Source: Geoglobus sp. (GTDB taxonomy: Archaea > Halobacteriota > Archaeoglobi > Archaeoglobales > Archaeoglobaceae). From it: a DNA stretch of 13,629 nt. Both the position numbers and the translations under genes were made by a program. Below the pieces are notes generated by a model that made no database searches, was not told the DNA's origin, and worked only from the letters and a program-made list of their open reading frames with translations. This document shows, piece after piece, positions 6,214 through 13,629 of this stretch. Each line of letters starts with the position of its first letter. Within the stretch, counting starts at the first letter, position 1. The stretch lies in assembly GCA_015523645.1 (NCBI GenBank), contig WAJY01000169.1:1-13629 (forward strand), in the 5' to 3' direction.

Positions 6214-7257
6214 ATGATCTCAAAGATAATAAGGAGAACAAAGATCTCAGAATGGGCTTATATAGTTGCAAGAGTAAAGGTGATGAGAAGGAAGCTCATT
6301 CCGAGGGATGAGTATGCAAAACTCCTCAACATGGATTTGCATGAGATTGCAAGATATCTGGAGGAAACAGAATACAAGAAAGAAATTGACGAGCTTGCTT
6401 ACAGATACTCAGGAGTGGATTTGATAGATCACGCCTTATCGCTGAATCTTTCAAGAACTTACACGAAGCTTATAAACATATCCAAGGGTCTCTCAAAAGA
6501 CCTCATTGTCCTTTACCTCAGAAAATGGGATTTTTGGAACATAAAGAACATTTTGAGGGGAAAGATGTTTGGGTTTTCCAATGATGAGATAGAGGCAACG
6601 CTCGTTCCAGCAGGAGAGTTTGATGAGGACTTCTTCAAGTCTCTCCTTGCAAAGGAAAGCATTGAGGAAATAGTGGATGCCTTCAAGGGAAAGCCGTTCT
6701 ACCCAATACTGCAAAAGCTCGTTCATGGGGAGAAGCTCTCAAATGTCGAGGATGAACTTGACAAGTTCTACTACACTTCAATAGCCAGTCTCTCTGCAGA
6801 GAGCATTGACATGAAGTACTTCATAGATTTTGTAAGAATGGAGATAGATATTGTGAACATGAAGACGATAATAAGATTGAAAAAAGAGGGAATCAGCCCA
6901 GAAGAGATAATGTCAAAGATAATACCATATGGATATCAGCTTAGCGAAGAAGAGGCAAGAAAACTTTCTGCAATGGATCTTGAGGAGTTTTACAAGGCTA
7001 TAGAGGGATACTGGTTTATCGATCATCTCAAAGAGGCAATAATGACACAGCCAATTTCCAAGATAGAAAATGCTTTAACAAAGGTTTGGGCTGAGAGAAT
7101 GATAAAAAAGTCGAGCAATTATCCACTGTCGATTCTTCCGGTTTTGGCATACATACTTCTTAAAAAGATTGAAATCGATAACCTGAGGATAATAGCCAGA
7201 GGAAAGGCAAGTGAAATGAGTGTTGATGAAATAAGGGAGCAGCTGGTGATAGTATGA
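6214..7257 (+). CDS. atpC: A-type ATP synthase subunit C (rotor socket, AC39 family)
   Basis: The 347-residue protein belongs to the V-ATPase subunit d/AC39 family (archaeal subunit C). It is a soluble helical cone that sits on the c ring and receives the central shaft D/F, converting ring rotation into shaft rotation. Visible family features are the N-terminal YIVARVKVMRRKLIP stretch, 'LRKWDFWNIKNILRGK' near residue 105-120, and a mirrored 'MEIDIVNMKTIIRLKKEG' near 212-228. The C-terminal 'EIDNLRIIARGKA' reflects the family's internal repeats of the W/N-x-x-N-I-x-R element. ATG 6214 follows GGGTGAT (6202-6208). TTG 6208 is possible but lacks its own Shine-Dalgarno. The TGA overlaps the ATG of atpF in an ATGA arrangement. 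Confidence 0.95.
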   Translation: MISKIIRRTKISEWAYIVARVKVMRRKLIPRDEYAKLLNMDLHEIARYLEETEYKKEIDELAYRYSGVDLIDHALSLNLSRTYTKLINISKGLSKDLIVLYLRKWDFWNIKNILRGKMFGFSNDEIEATLVPAGEFDEDFFKSLLAKESIEEIVDAFKGKPFYPILQKLVHGEKLSNVEDELDKFYYTSIASLSAESIDMKYFIDFVRMEIDIVNMKTIIRLKKEGISPEEIMSKIIPYGYQLSEEEARKLSAMDLEEFYKAIEGYWFIDHLKEAIMTQPISKIENALTKVWAERMIKKSSNYPLSILPVLAYILLKKIEIDNLRIIARGKASEMSVDEIREQLVIV

Positions 7258-7556
7258 AGAAACTTGCAGTTGTTGGTGACCCAGATTTTAATCTGGGATT
7301 CAGGCTTGCTGGTGTCAGGGATATATTTGACGTTACAAGTGATGAGGAGCTTGTTAAAACAGTTGAGGAGATTTTTGGAAGGAAGGATATTGGAGTTGTG
7401 GTGGTTAAGCATGAACTGTTGAAACGCTTACCGGTTGCCCTAAAAAGGGCAGTTGATGAAAGTGTTGAACCCACCTTTGTTGCTTTAGGAGAGGAAGGTG
7501 GAGTTGAGGAGATTAGGGAAAAGATAAGAAAGGCAATAGGTGTTGACCTATGGTAG
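7254..7556 (+). CDS. atpF: A-type ATP synthase subunit F (central stalk)
   Basis: The 100-residue protein is the archaeal subunit F, a small Rossmann-like domain with a mobile C-terminal helix that binds subunit D in the central shaft and can influence activity. The start [18 protein letters not shown] (residues 4-21) is the family signature, followed by '[11 protein letters not shown]' (about 45-55) and a charged C-terminal helix '[14 protein letters not shown]' (about 83-96). Its ATG shares bases with the stop of atpC (ATGA), with GGTGAT (7245-7250) upstream. Its last seven bases overlap the beginning of atpA. Both overlaps imply coupled translation. Confidence 0.95.
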   Translation: MKKLAVVGDPDFNLGFRLAGVRDIFDVTSDEELVKTVEEIFGRKDIGVVVVKHELLKRLPVALKRAVDESVEPTFVALGEEGGVEEIREKIRKAIGVDLW

Positions 7557-9283
7557 AGGAGTTAATTGGAAAGGTTTATCGTGTATCAGGACCGCTTGTG
7601 GTTTCAGAGGGATTGAAGGCGAGAATGTATGACGTTTGCAGGGTTGGAGATGAGGGACTGATGGGAGAAGTTGTTGGCTTGGTTGGGGAAAAAGCACTGA
7701 TCCAGGTTTATGAAGACACTTCCGGCATAAAACCGGGAGACAGGATCGAGAACACGGGAATGCCTTTAAGTGTGGAGCTTGGTCCCGGATTGCTCAAGTC
7801 CATCTATGACGGAGTTCAGAGACCGCTTCCAGCTTTAAAGGATGCAAGCGGAGACTTTATAGCAAGGGGAATTGAAGCCCCTGCTTTGGATAGGAGCAAG
7901 AAATGGGAATTCAAGCCTATTGTAAAAAAGGGAGATAAGGTAAACGGAGGAGACATTCTTGGAACGGTGCAAGAAACTGAGTTCATCGAACACAGAATTC
8001 TTGTCCAACCAAATGTCTCCGGTGTTGTCAGGGAGATTTATGAGGGTAGTTTTACAGTTGATGAGACTGTTGCGATTCTTGAGGATGGTACAGAACTCAA
8101 GCTCTATCATAAATGGCCAGTTAGAATTCCAAGACCGTATCAGGAGAAGCTTCCACCTGAGATTCCTCTTATAACTGGTCAGAGAATTCTTGATACCCTC
8201 TTTCCAGTAGCTAAGGGAGGAACGGCTGCAATTCCAGGACCTTTTGGCTCAGGAAAGACTGTAACTCAGCATCAGCTTGCAAAGTGGAGTGACACGCATG
8301 TTGTTGTATACATTGGATGTGGTGAGAGAGGAAATGAGATGACAGAGGTGCTTGAGGAGTTCCCTGAGCTTGAGGATCCGAGGACTGGAAAGCCACTGAT
8401 GGAGAGAACAGTTTTGATAGCAAACACATCAAACATGCCTGTTGCGGCGAGAGAGGCGAGTGTTTATACAGGAATAACAATTGCTGAATACTTCAGGGAC
8501 ATGGGATATGATGTGAGCATCATGGCTGACTCAACAAGCAGATGGGCTGAGGCGATGAGAGAGATCTCGGGAAGACTTGAGGAGATGCCTGGAGAAGAAG
8601 GCTATCCTGCTTACCTTGCATCAAGACTGGCAGAGTTCTACGAGAGAGCTGGGAGAGTTAGGACATTGAATGGAAGCATTGGAAGCGTTACTGTTGTTGG
8701 AGCCGTCTCACCACCAGGCGGTGACTTCAGCGAACCTGTCACCCAGAACACCCTGAGAATTGTGAAGGTTTTCTGGGCTCTCGATGCAAAGCTTGCTGCA
8801 AGAAGACACTTTCCTGCAATAAACTGGCTACAGAGCTACAGTCTCTATGTTGATACACTTTCCGAGTGGTATGCAAAGGAGATATCTCCAGAGTGGGGTG
8901 AGCTTAGAACTTGGGCAATGACGGTATTGCAGGAAGAGGCAAACCTCCAGGAGATCGTTCAGCTTGTTGGTAGTGATGCGTTGCCTGAAAGCCAAAGGCT
9001 TTTGCTCGAGGTTGCGAGGCTTATAAGAGAGGTTTATCTCCAGCAGTATGCCTATCATCCTGTTGACACCTACTGCGATCTCAAGAAGCAATTTGACATA
9101 CTCAAAGGCATTAAGGAAGTGAATGACATCTTTTTCAGAGCTCTGGAATCAGGAAAACTTGTTGAGGAGATTATAGGAGTTCAGGGTATTGATGAATTTG
9201 CCAGAGCAAAGTTTGAGAAGGATTACAAGACTGCAATGGAGAATGCGATCAAGAAGATCAAGCAGAATCTGGGGGTGGGCTGA
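7550..9283 (+). CDS. atpA: A-type ATP synthase catalytic subunit A
   Basis: The 577-residue length is usual for an intein-free archaeal A subunit. The N-terminal beta barrel comes first, then the A-specific 'non-homologous' insertion (about 110-190), then the nucleotide-binding domain. The Walker A loop is the archaeal GPFGSGKT (230-237, with K236 and T237). IGCGERGNE follows, in which E259 is the catalytic glutamate by alignment with known A subunits. The Walker B end is [13 protein letters not shown], with D327. The C-terminal helical domain carries the '[11 protein letters not shown]' element. Three copies alternate with three B subunits to make ATP. The gene overlaps atpF by seven bases, has AGGTG (7538-7542) seven bases before ATG 7550, and runs directly into atpB. 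Confidence 0.98.
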   Translation: MVEELIGKVYRVSGPLVVSEGLKARMYDVCRVGDEGLMGEVVGLVGEKALIQVYEDTSGIKPGDRIENTGMPLSVELGPGLLKSIYDGVQRPLPALKDASGDFIARGIEAPALDRSKKWEFKPIVKKGDKVNGGDILGTVQETEFIEHRILVQPNVSGVVREIYEGSFTVDETVAILEDGTELKLYHKWPVRIPRPYQEKLPPEIPLITGQRILDTLFPVAKGGTAAIPGPFGSGKTVTQHQLAKWSDTHVVVYIGCGERGNEMTEVLEEFPELEDPRTGKPLMERTVLIANTSNMPVAAREASVYTGITIAEYFRDMGYDVSIMADSTSRWAEAMREISGRLEEMPGEEGYPAYLASRLAEFYERAGRVRTLNGSIGSVTVVGAVSPPGGDFSEPVTQNTLRIVKVFWALDAKLAARRHFPAINWLQSYSLYVDTLSEWYAKEISPEWGELRTWAMTVLQEEANLQEIVQLVGSDALPESQRLLLEVARLIREVYLQQYAYHPVDTYCDLKKQFDILKGIKEVNDIFFRALESGKLVEEIIGVQGIDEFARAKFEKDYKTAMENAIKKIKQNLGVG

Positions 9284-10666
9284 ATGAAAGAGTACAAAAC
9301 AATAACCCAGGTAGCAGGACCCCTTGTTTTTGTTGAGAAGACCGAGCCTGTTGGCTATGGAGAGCTTGTCACAATAACACTTCCTGATGGATCAACGAGA
9401 AGAGGACAGGTTCTTGACACATCAATGGATATTGTTGTCGTGCAAGTTTTTGAAGGTACAAGAGGAATTGACACAGCCTCAACGGTCAGATTTACCGGAG
9501 ATATCATAAGGCTGAATGTCAGCTACGACATGCTTGGAAGAATTTTGAGCGGCTCTGGTGATCCGATTGATGGTGGTCCAAAGATAGTTCCTGAGGAGAG
9601 GAGAGAGATCATAGGTGCTGCTATAAATCCATATGCGAGGCAGTATCCCAGAGAATTCATTCAAACTGGTATCTCTGCTATTGATGGCATGAACACCCTT
9701 GTGAGAGGACAGAAATTGCCAATATTCTCAGGGTCAGGTTTACCCCACAACGACATAGCTTTGCAGGTGGCGAGGCAGGCTAAGGTTAGAGGAGAGGGAG
9801 AGGAGTTTGCCGTTGTCTTTGCTGCAATGGGAATAACCCATGAGGAAGCCCATCACTTCATGAAAGACTTTGAAAGAACTGGAGCTCTGGAAAGAGCTGT
9901 TGTCTTTCTGAACCTTGCAAACGATCCGGCTATAGAGAGATTGCTTACTCCAAGAATGGCTCTTACTGCAGCAGAATTTCTGGCTTATGAGTACAATTTG
10001 CATGTTCTTGTCATCCTGACAGACATGACAAACTACTGCGAAGCTTTAAGAGAGATATCTGCAGCAAGAGAGGAAGTGCCTGGAAGAAGAGGATATCCGG
10101 GCTACATGTATACAGATCTTGCAACGATCTACGAGAGAGCAGGGAGAATTAGAGGGAGAAAAGGAACAATTACCCAGATGCCGATCCTCACAATGCCCGG
10201 AGATGACATAACTCATCCGATTCCGGATCTTACCGGCTACATCACTGAAGGACAGATAGTGCTTAGCAGAGAGCTTCATGCTAAAGGCATTTACCCGCCA
10301 ATCAATGTTTTGCCATCACTCAGCAGGCTGATGAAGGAGGGAATCGGAGAGGGAAGAACAAGAGATGATCACGTCCAGTGGAATGACCAGATGTATGCTG
10401 CCTATGCAGAGGGTGTTGATCTGAGAGGACTTGTGGCAATTGTCGGTGAGGAGGCTCTGTCTGAGAGAGACAGGAGATATCTGAGATTTGCAGATGAGTT
10501 TGAGAGGAGATTTATCCAGCAGGGCAGGTATGAGGATAGGGAAATAGAGACAACCCTTGATATTGGCTGGGAACTGCTTTCAATGCTGCCTGAGGCAGAG
10601 CTGACAAAGATAGAGAGAAAGTATATAGAGAAATACCATCCAAACTACAAGAAGAAGGCAGAGTAA
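9284..10666 (+). CDS. atpB: A-type ATP synthase regulatory/non-catalytic subunit B
   Basis: The 460-residue B subunit has the same three-domain plan as A but lacks the Walker A lysine. The corresponding loop is [12 protein letters not shown] (146-157), as expected for the non-catalytic nucleotide site. Other conserved stretches are '[14 protein letters not shown]', '[16 protein letters not shown]' (equivalent to Walker B) and '[34 protein letters not shown]', broken here only for description, which leads into the inter-subunit arginine region. ATG 9284 follows the atpA stop without a spacer, with GGGGGTGG (9271-9278) as a Shine-Dalgarno inside atpA. The product assembles in the A3B3 head in the cytoplasm. 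The frame is intact. Confidence 0.98.
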   Translation: MKEYKTITQVAGPLVFVEKTEPVGYGELVTITLPDGSTRRGQVLDTSMDIVVVQVFEGTRGIDTASTVRFTGDIIRLNVSYDMLGRILSGSGDPIDGGPKIVPEERREIIGAAINPYARQYPREFIQTGISAIDGMNTLVRGQKLPIFSGSGLPHNDIALQVARQAKVRGEGEEFAVVFAAMGITHEEAHHFMKDFERTGALERAVVFLNLANDPAIERLLTPRMALTAAEFLAYEYNLHVLVILTDMTNYCEALREISAAREEVPGRRGYPGYMYTDLATIYERAGRIRGRKGTITQMPILTMPGDDITHPIPDLTGYITEGQIVLSRELHAKGIYPPINVLPSLSRLMKEGIGEGRTRDDHVQWNDQMYAAYAEGVDLRGLVAIVGEEALSERDRRYLRFADEFERRFIQQGRYEDREIETTLDIGWELLSMLPEAELTKIERKYIEKYHPNYKKKAE

Positions 10667-10687
10667 ATTGTTTTTCAAGGTGATACC

Positions 10688-11317
10688 GTGGAAGTCCAGC
10701 CAACCAGAATGGAACTAATAAAGCTCAGGAGAAGAATTGTGATGGCAAAGAAAGGTCATGCGTTGCTTAAGATGAAAAGAGACGGTCTCATAATGGAATT
10801 CAGAACGATCCTTGAGGATGCAAAGAGAGTCATCGAGGAGATGGTTCACAGATACAGGGAAGCTCAGGAAAAGCTAGCCTTGGCTATGGCTGCCGATGGT
10901 GTTATAGCCGTTAAATCCATAGCTCTTTCTGTTGAAAAGGAGCCATCATTCACGCTGAAAAGAAAAAACATTATGGGTGTTGTTGTTCCGGTTATCAAGA
11001 GGGAAGTCGTTAGGAAATCTGTTGCAGAAAGAAACTATGGAATAATTGGCACAACCGCCAGGATTGATGAGGCTGTTGATGCTTACGAAGCTTTGATTGA
11101 TGCCATACTGGAGGTTGCAGAGATAGAAACAACGCTCAAAAGGCTAATAGAGGAAATTGAGAGAACAAAGAGGAGGGTCAATGCCCTTGAATTCAGGGTT
11201 ATACCTGAAATGGAAGATGCGGCGAGATACATCATGTTCAAGCTTGAGGAGATGGACAGGGAGAACATAATAAGGCTTAAGAAGATAAAAAGCAAGAAGG
11301 AAAAGGCAGAGGCATGA
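10688..11317 (+). CDS. atpD: A-type ATP synthase subunit D (central shaft)
   Basis: The 209-residue subunit D forms the antiparallel coiled-coil axle that turns inside the A3B3 head. It begins with the family signature PTRMELIKLRRRI (5-17) and 'KKGHALLKMKRDGL'. The C-terminal helix includes 'RRVNALEFRVIPEMEDAARYI', given here in outline: the conserved N-A-L-E...P motif near residues 166-176. It starts at GTG 10688, supported by AAGGTGAT at 10677-10684 and by keeping the conserved PTR motif; ATG 10709 would remove it. The 21-base gap from atpB is short enough for one transcript. Its stop codon shares an ATGA with the small gene that follows. Confidence 0.95.
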   Translation: MEVQPTRMELIKLRRRIVMAKKGHALLKMKRDGLIMEFRTILEDAKRVIEEMVHRYREAQEKLALAMAADGVIAVKSIALSVEKEPSFTLKRKNIMGVVVPVIKREVVRKSVAERNYGIIGTTARIDEAVDAYEALIDAILEVAEIETTLKRLIEEIERTKRRVNALEFRVIPEMEDAARYIMFKLEEMDRENIIRLKKIKSKKEKAEA

Positions 11318-11472
11318 TTAGCCAGCGAATTTTCCAGTTTTTGACAGATGAGGAGAACATTGTCAGGATTTTGAAGTACTGGTGGATAATAAGCACGCTG
11401 AGAATAGCGATTGGAACCATCATATTTTTGATAATACTCTTTGGCATCTATGACATCGCAAGTCTGAGGTGA
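11314..11472 (+). CDS. Small single-helix membrane protein, possible AhaG counterpart
   Basis: This 52-codon frame begins with ATG inside the atpD stop (ATGA overlap) and ends with TGA at 11470-11472. It is short enough to be missed by common length cut-offs. The product starts MISQRIFQFLTDEENIV, continues into KYWWIISTLR, and has a hydrophobic helix of about 16-22 residues (roughly 25-46, IAIGTIIFLIILFGIY). It ends close behind the helix with DIASLR. R30 sits at the edge of the helix. Evidence that it is real: exact coupling to atpD, a proper membrane helix with a Trp/Tyr belt at its border, and a following gene with a Shine-Dalgarno that overlaps its stop. In Methanosarcina mazei the ATP synthase operon ends, after ahaD, with a small hydrophobic gene ahaG; position and type match, but sequence homology was not tested. 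Confidence 0.75.
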   Translation: MISQRIFQFLTDEENIVRILKYWWIISTLRIAIGTIIFLIILFGIYDIASLR

Positions 11473-11475
11473 GAG

Positions 11476-11658
11476 ATGTATTTTGAGGTCTGGATAGACC
11501 TTTCGAGAAAGAAGGAAATAGAGAGGATGCTTAGAGAAAAATTTTTGGAAGTTTATGAGGTTTTTTATGATTACCATTACATCGTCAATGCGGAGAGCGA
11601 GGAGGAGCTAAGGAAGATTGATGGTGTGAAGTTTTATAAGAAGCATTACAATTGTTAG
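11476..11658 (+). CDS. Unrecognised 60-residue protein downstream of the ATP synthase genes
   Basis: I do not recognise this family. The product is soluble, with an apparent strand-helix-strand-helix-strand order: YFEVWIDL, KKEIERMLREKF, YEVFYDYHYIVNA, EEELRKI, VKFYKKHY. This could be a minimal ferredoxin-like fold. It is tyrosine-rich (seven in 60) and ends in a cysteine. The ATG is three bases after the stop of the small membrane gene. A GAGGTGA Shine-Dalgarno (11466-11472) overlaps that stop, so it is likely to be expressed from the ATP synthase transcript or a read-through of it. Its stop lies two bases before the DUF99 start. Codon use (AGA/AGG, GAG-rich) is like its neighbours. It is either a small accessory factor or a lineage-specific protein; no function is proposed. 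Confidence 0.7.
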   Translation: MYFEVWIDLSRKKEIERMLREKFLEVYEVFYDYHYIVNAESEEELRKIDGVKFYKKHYNC

Positions 11659-11660
11659 TA

Positions 11661-12209
11661 ATGAAGTCTGTCAGAGTTGTTGGCTTTGACGACAGCTTTC
11701 GAGGAGAGAGTTGCTGTGTAGTTGGTGTAATAACAGAGGGAAACAGCTACATAGAAGGGATTATGGTTGAAAGGATTGCAGTTGATGGTTTTGATGTAAC
11801 AGAGAGAATTGCAGGAATGATAAAAAGATCAAAGTTCAGAGATAACATAGCCTGCATATTCACAGCAGGAATAACATTTGGAGGTTTCAACATTCTGGAC
11901 ATAAGAGACCTCTCAGAAGAGCTTGAAATTCCGGTTGTTGTTGTTATGCGAAAAAAACCCGATTTTGATTCAATATTCAGGGCACTTAAAAATCTTGATG
12001 GATATGTGGAGAGAAAAAAGGCAATTGAAAAGGCAGGAAAGGTATTTGATTTCGGAAAGATCTTTGTTCAGTTCTCAGGATGTGAGAAGGAAGATGCCGA
12101 GAGGTTTCTCAGGATAGCAACGTTAAAGGGAAATGTTCCCGAATGCCTGAGGGTATCTCATCTCATCGCCTCAGCCATAATACACGGGGAGAGCAAGGGA
12201 AGGGTTTAG
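11661..12209 (+). CDS. DUF99 family protein (endonuclease V-like fold)
   Basis: The 182-residue product matches the archaeal DUF99 (UPF0215) family. VVGFDDSF (6-13) carries the conserved Asp pair D10-D11. It is followed by a 'IAVDGFDVTERIAGMI' segment, 'AGITFGGFNILDIRDL', 'IPVVVVMRKKPDFDSI', and a C-terminal PECLRVSHLIASAI plus GES. These are characteristic of the family, which is considered related to the endonuclease V/RNase H-like fold; a nuclease role has been suggested but is not established to my knowledge. ATG 11661 is chosen because the family begins just before the GFDD motif. No Shine-Dalgarno precedes it, so initiation probably depends on ribosomes finishing the 60-residue gene two bases upstream. 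An in-frame TTG at 11652 is an alternative. It converges on rtcA with two bases between the stops. Confidence 0.88.
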   Translation: MKSVRVVGFDDSFRGESCCVVGVITEGNSYIEGIMVERIAVDGFDVTERIAGMIKRSKFRDNIACIFTAGITFGGFNILDIRDLSEELEIPVVVVMRKKPDFDSIFRALKNLDGYVERKKAIEKAGKVFDFGKIFVQFSGCEKEDAERFLRIATLKGNVPECLRVSHLIASAIIHGESKGRV

Positions 12210-12211
12210 TG

Positions 12212-13207
12212 CTAAATGCCGAAAATTTTAATCAGATTGCCCTCAATTCTGACTGAACCATCTATAAAGCTGTTTATAACATAGGCATTGCTTTTCGTGT
12301 GCATCGTTATCTCGGTTGTTGTGTACTCTGTAACTCCTTTTGATATCAAAGCTGGAATCATTAACTGATCTGCAAGATGCCTGTCAAATGCTCCACTCCT
12401 TTTCAGCTCTTCAAGAATGCCAAAGCCTGCTTCTCTTCCAACTTTTTCAGCCGGCTTGCCCCTTTTACCAAGTGAAACGGAGCCTTTATAACCGCAAAAG
12501 AGCGTTATCCCAGAGCCAGTAGATCTCCCTTTTTGCCTTTCAATTCTTATCTCTGTTTTGTATCCATTCTCGTTGAGTAGTTTTTCTGCAGCGTCAGCCT
12601 GCCTTACTGCCACATGCTCAGGCAGGTTTGAGCAATGGCTAATTCCCCCTACACTCAAACATCTCTCTTCCTCAAAGCTCATCCCCTTCATCTCTGATGG
12701 AGCTACAGATAGAACAACCCTTCCTCCCCCTTCGGGAAAGTATCCCCTCTTCAAAACCCTGACTTCAAAATCTGCTCCAAGCTCCTTAAGCGCTTTTGAT
12801 GTAACGAATCTGAAGTAGTCAATACTCGGGCTCCATTCAACATCAGTCCCTCCAATAACATCAATTTCAATCTCCTCATGGCTGAAAAGCAGAGGAGGAA
12901 GTACTGTTTGGAAGAGGAGTGTGATGCTTCCAGCGGTGCCAATATCAACTTTCAAATTCCTTGATTTAATGCTTTTGGGCTTGAAAGTTATCCTTGTTGA
13001 TCCTATTCTCAAGCCTTGAACGTCAGCATTGCTTATGATCTTTGCCACCTCAATTCCTTTGAGATGCTGGGCTTTAAGTCCCGGATTAGGTCTGTTTGCT
13101 CTTATGTTGAATATCTCAACTCCCTCTCCGGTAATGCATGAAAGAGCAATCGCACTTCTCAAGATTTGCCCGCCGCCCTCTCCATAGCTACCGTCTATTC
13201 TTATCAT
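12212..13207 (-). CDS. rtcA: RNA 3'-terminal phosphate cyclase RtcA
   Basis: RtcA uses ATP to convert RNA 3'-phosphate ends to 2',3'-cyclic phosphates through an enzyme-AMP intermediate. The 331-residue length fits the family. The N-terminus has DGSYGEGGGQILRSA (5-19) and the RANRPNPGLKAQH segment (36-48). The middle contains the SHCSNLPEHVAVRQ region, and the C-terminus has DRHLADQLMIPAL followed by TMHTKSNAYVI. H303 in that last motif corresponds to the adenylated histidine of E. coli RtcA. It begins at ATG 13207 (minus strand), preceded by GGTGAGAGG in the 13-base gap after the Tfx-like gene, so the two are probably one operon. Cyclic phosphate ends are the substrate of the RtcB ligase, which suggests tRNA or other RNA repair; RtcB is not in the window. 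Confidence 0.96.
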   Translation of the reverse strand: MIRIDGSYGEGGGQILRSAIALSCITGEGVEIFNIRANRPNPGLKAQHLKGIEVAKIISNADVQGLRIGSTRITFKPKSIKSRNLKVDIGTAGSITLLFQTVLPPLLFSHEEIEIDVIGGTDVEWSPSIDYFRFVTSKALKELGADFEVRVLKRGYFPEGGGRVVLSVAPSEMKGMSFEEERCLSVGGISHCSNLPEHVAVRQADAAEKLLNENGYKTEIRIERQKGRSTGSGITLFCGYKGSVSLGKRGKPAEKVGREAGFGILEELKRSGAFDRHLADQLMIPALISKGVTEYTTTEITMHTKSNAYVINSFIDGSVRIEGNLIKIFGI

Positions 13208-13220
13208 CTCCTCTCACCAC

Positions 13221-13629
13221 TTAAAAAACACTTATCTCTCCATCTCTCTTTATCCCTATCGTTATCTGCCTTGTAACTTCCCTGTTTCTCAGCTTGTGCT
13301 GACATCTCTCAACAAGCAGTTTTATGAATTCTGGACCGCTGTGCTTAATTTTTATCCCCAACTCATCCCCAGCCTTATAAACAATTCCGGGAATTTCATA
13401 AAGGTCTGTTCCGGGCTGAATTGTTATTATTTGTGCATCGGTTAAACTCTCCACGATTCTTATCGTGTTATATGCAAGCTCGATTTTTGTCTTTGCCTTC
13501 TTTTCTAAGGCTGAAATGTTGCTCTTTGTCGTACCAAGGTCTCTAGCAATGCTTTCCAGCTTTTCCCCTTTTAGTCTTCTCAGATAAACTTCAAGCTGCC
13601 TCTCTGTCAGGAGTGAGTCAATCTTTTTC
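13221..13629 (-). CDS. Tfx-family DNA-binding transcriptional regulator (N-terminus outside window)
   Basis: The frame is open from the window edge (first full codon at 13628) to TAA at 13221-13223, giving 136 visible residues. The visible N-terminal part LTERQLEVYLRRLKGEKL, then ESIARDLGTTKSNISALEK, is a sigma-70-region-4-like helix-turn-helix typical of Tfx. The rest (about 62-136) includes 'IITIQPGTDLYEIPGIVY' and an 'ITIGIKRDGEISVF' end, which match the Tfx C-terminal domain. Only a few residues should be missing. In Methanothermobacter, Tfx binds DNA near the molybdenum formylmethanofuran dehydrogenase genes; the target here is unknown. A shorter reading from GTG 13454 would lose the whole helix-turn-helix and is rejected. 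It lies directly upstream of rtcA on the same strand. Confidence 0.85.
   Translation of the reverse strand, partial: KKIDSLLTERQLEVYLRRLKGEKLESIARDLGTTKSNISALEKKAKTKIELAYNTIRIVESLTDAQIITIQPGTDLYEIPGIVYKAGDELGIKIKHSGPEFIKLLVERCQHKLRNREVTRQITIGIKRDGEISVF

Noticed and set aside
7550..9283. An intein in the catalytic A subunit, as found in some archaeal A subunits at the P-loop.
   Set aside because: GPFGSGKT is uninterrupted and the length (577 residues) is that of an intein-free protein.
13221..13454. A 77-residue stand-alone gene starting at GTG 13454 on the minus strand.
   Set aside because: The same frame stays open to the window edge and encodes a helix-turn-helix typical of Tfx, so this is the C-terminal part of a longer gene.
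1..13629. CRISPR arrays, tRNA or rRNA genes, insertion sequences, attachment sites.
   Set aside because: No regularly spaced repeats, tRNA cloverleaf-like segments, transposase frames or terminal inverted repeats were seen, and almost all bases are in identified genes.

Overview
The window reads as a euryarchaeal chromosome, most likely a hyperthermophilic member of the Archaeoglobales. The evidence is a complete A-type (archaeal) ATP synthase operon, TATA/BRE-like promoters, UPF0216 (DUF61), DUF99 and Tfx-family genes, and purine-rich coding strands in which arginine is almost always AGA/AGG. The genus is an inference from gene content and style; no rRNA gene is present to settle it.

Layout. 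(1) 1-684, + strand: the C-terminal end of a SAM hydroxide adenosyltransferase (DUF62) gene, coupled to a DUF61 gene. (2) 691-1577: a promoter and a probably leaderless gene for a membrane-anchored ClpP-class serine protease. (3) 1592-3034: a second promoter of the same leaderless type and a MoaD-like/MoeA pair for molybdenum (or tungsten) cofactor synthesis. (4) 3051-11317: a leadered promoter and the ATP synthase genes in the order H-I-K-E-C-F-A-B-D, tightly packed or overlapping. (5) 11314-12209: three further + strand genes with no gap for a new promoter. They are a 52-residue single-helix membrane protein that overlaps the end of D and is easily missed, an unrecognised 60-residue protein, and a DUF99 protein. 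(6) 13629-12212, - strand: a Tfx-type DNA-binding regulator (N-terminus outside the window) followed by rtcA, which runs convergently into the DUF99 gene with two bases between the stop codons.

How the genes work together. H and E form the peripheral stalks. I (subunit a) and K (subunit c) form the ion-translocating membrane motor. C, D and F form the central shaft, and A and B form the catalytic head. The 52-residue membrane protein sits where Methanosarcina mazei carries ahaG and may be its counterpart, so it is the best candidate here for an under-described component. The c subunit is a single hairpin with a carboxylate in each helix at the ion site, and it has the strongest Shine-Dalgarno sequence seen in the operon, which fits its multi-copy role.

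The window is densely coding. The longest gap without a gene is 91 bases (3035-3125), and it holds the ATP synthase promoter. I found no tRNA, rRNA, CRISPR array, insertion sequence or phage-like region. Most of the window is ordinary core archaeal genome. The points worth a second look are the small genes at the operon's end, the c-subunit ion site and the leaderless promoters.
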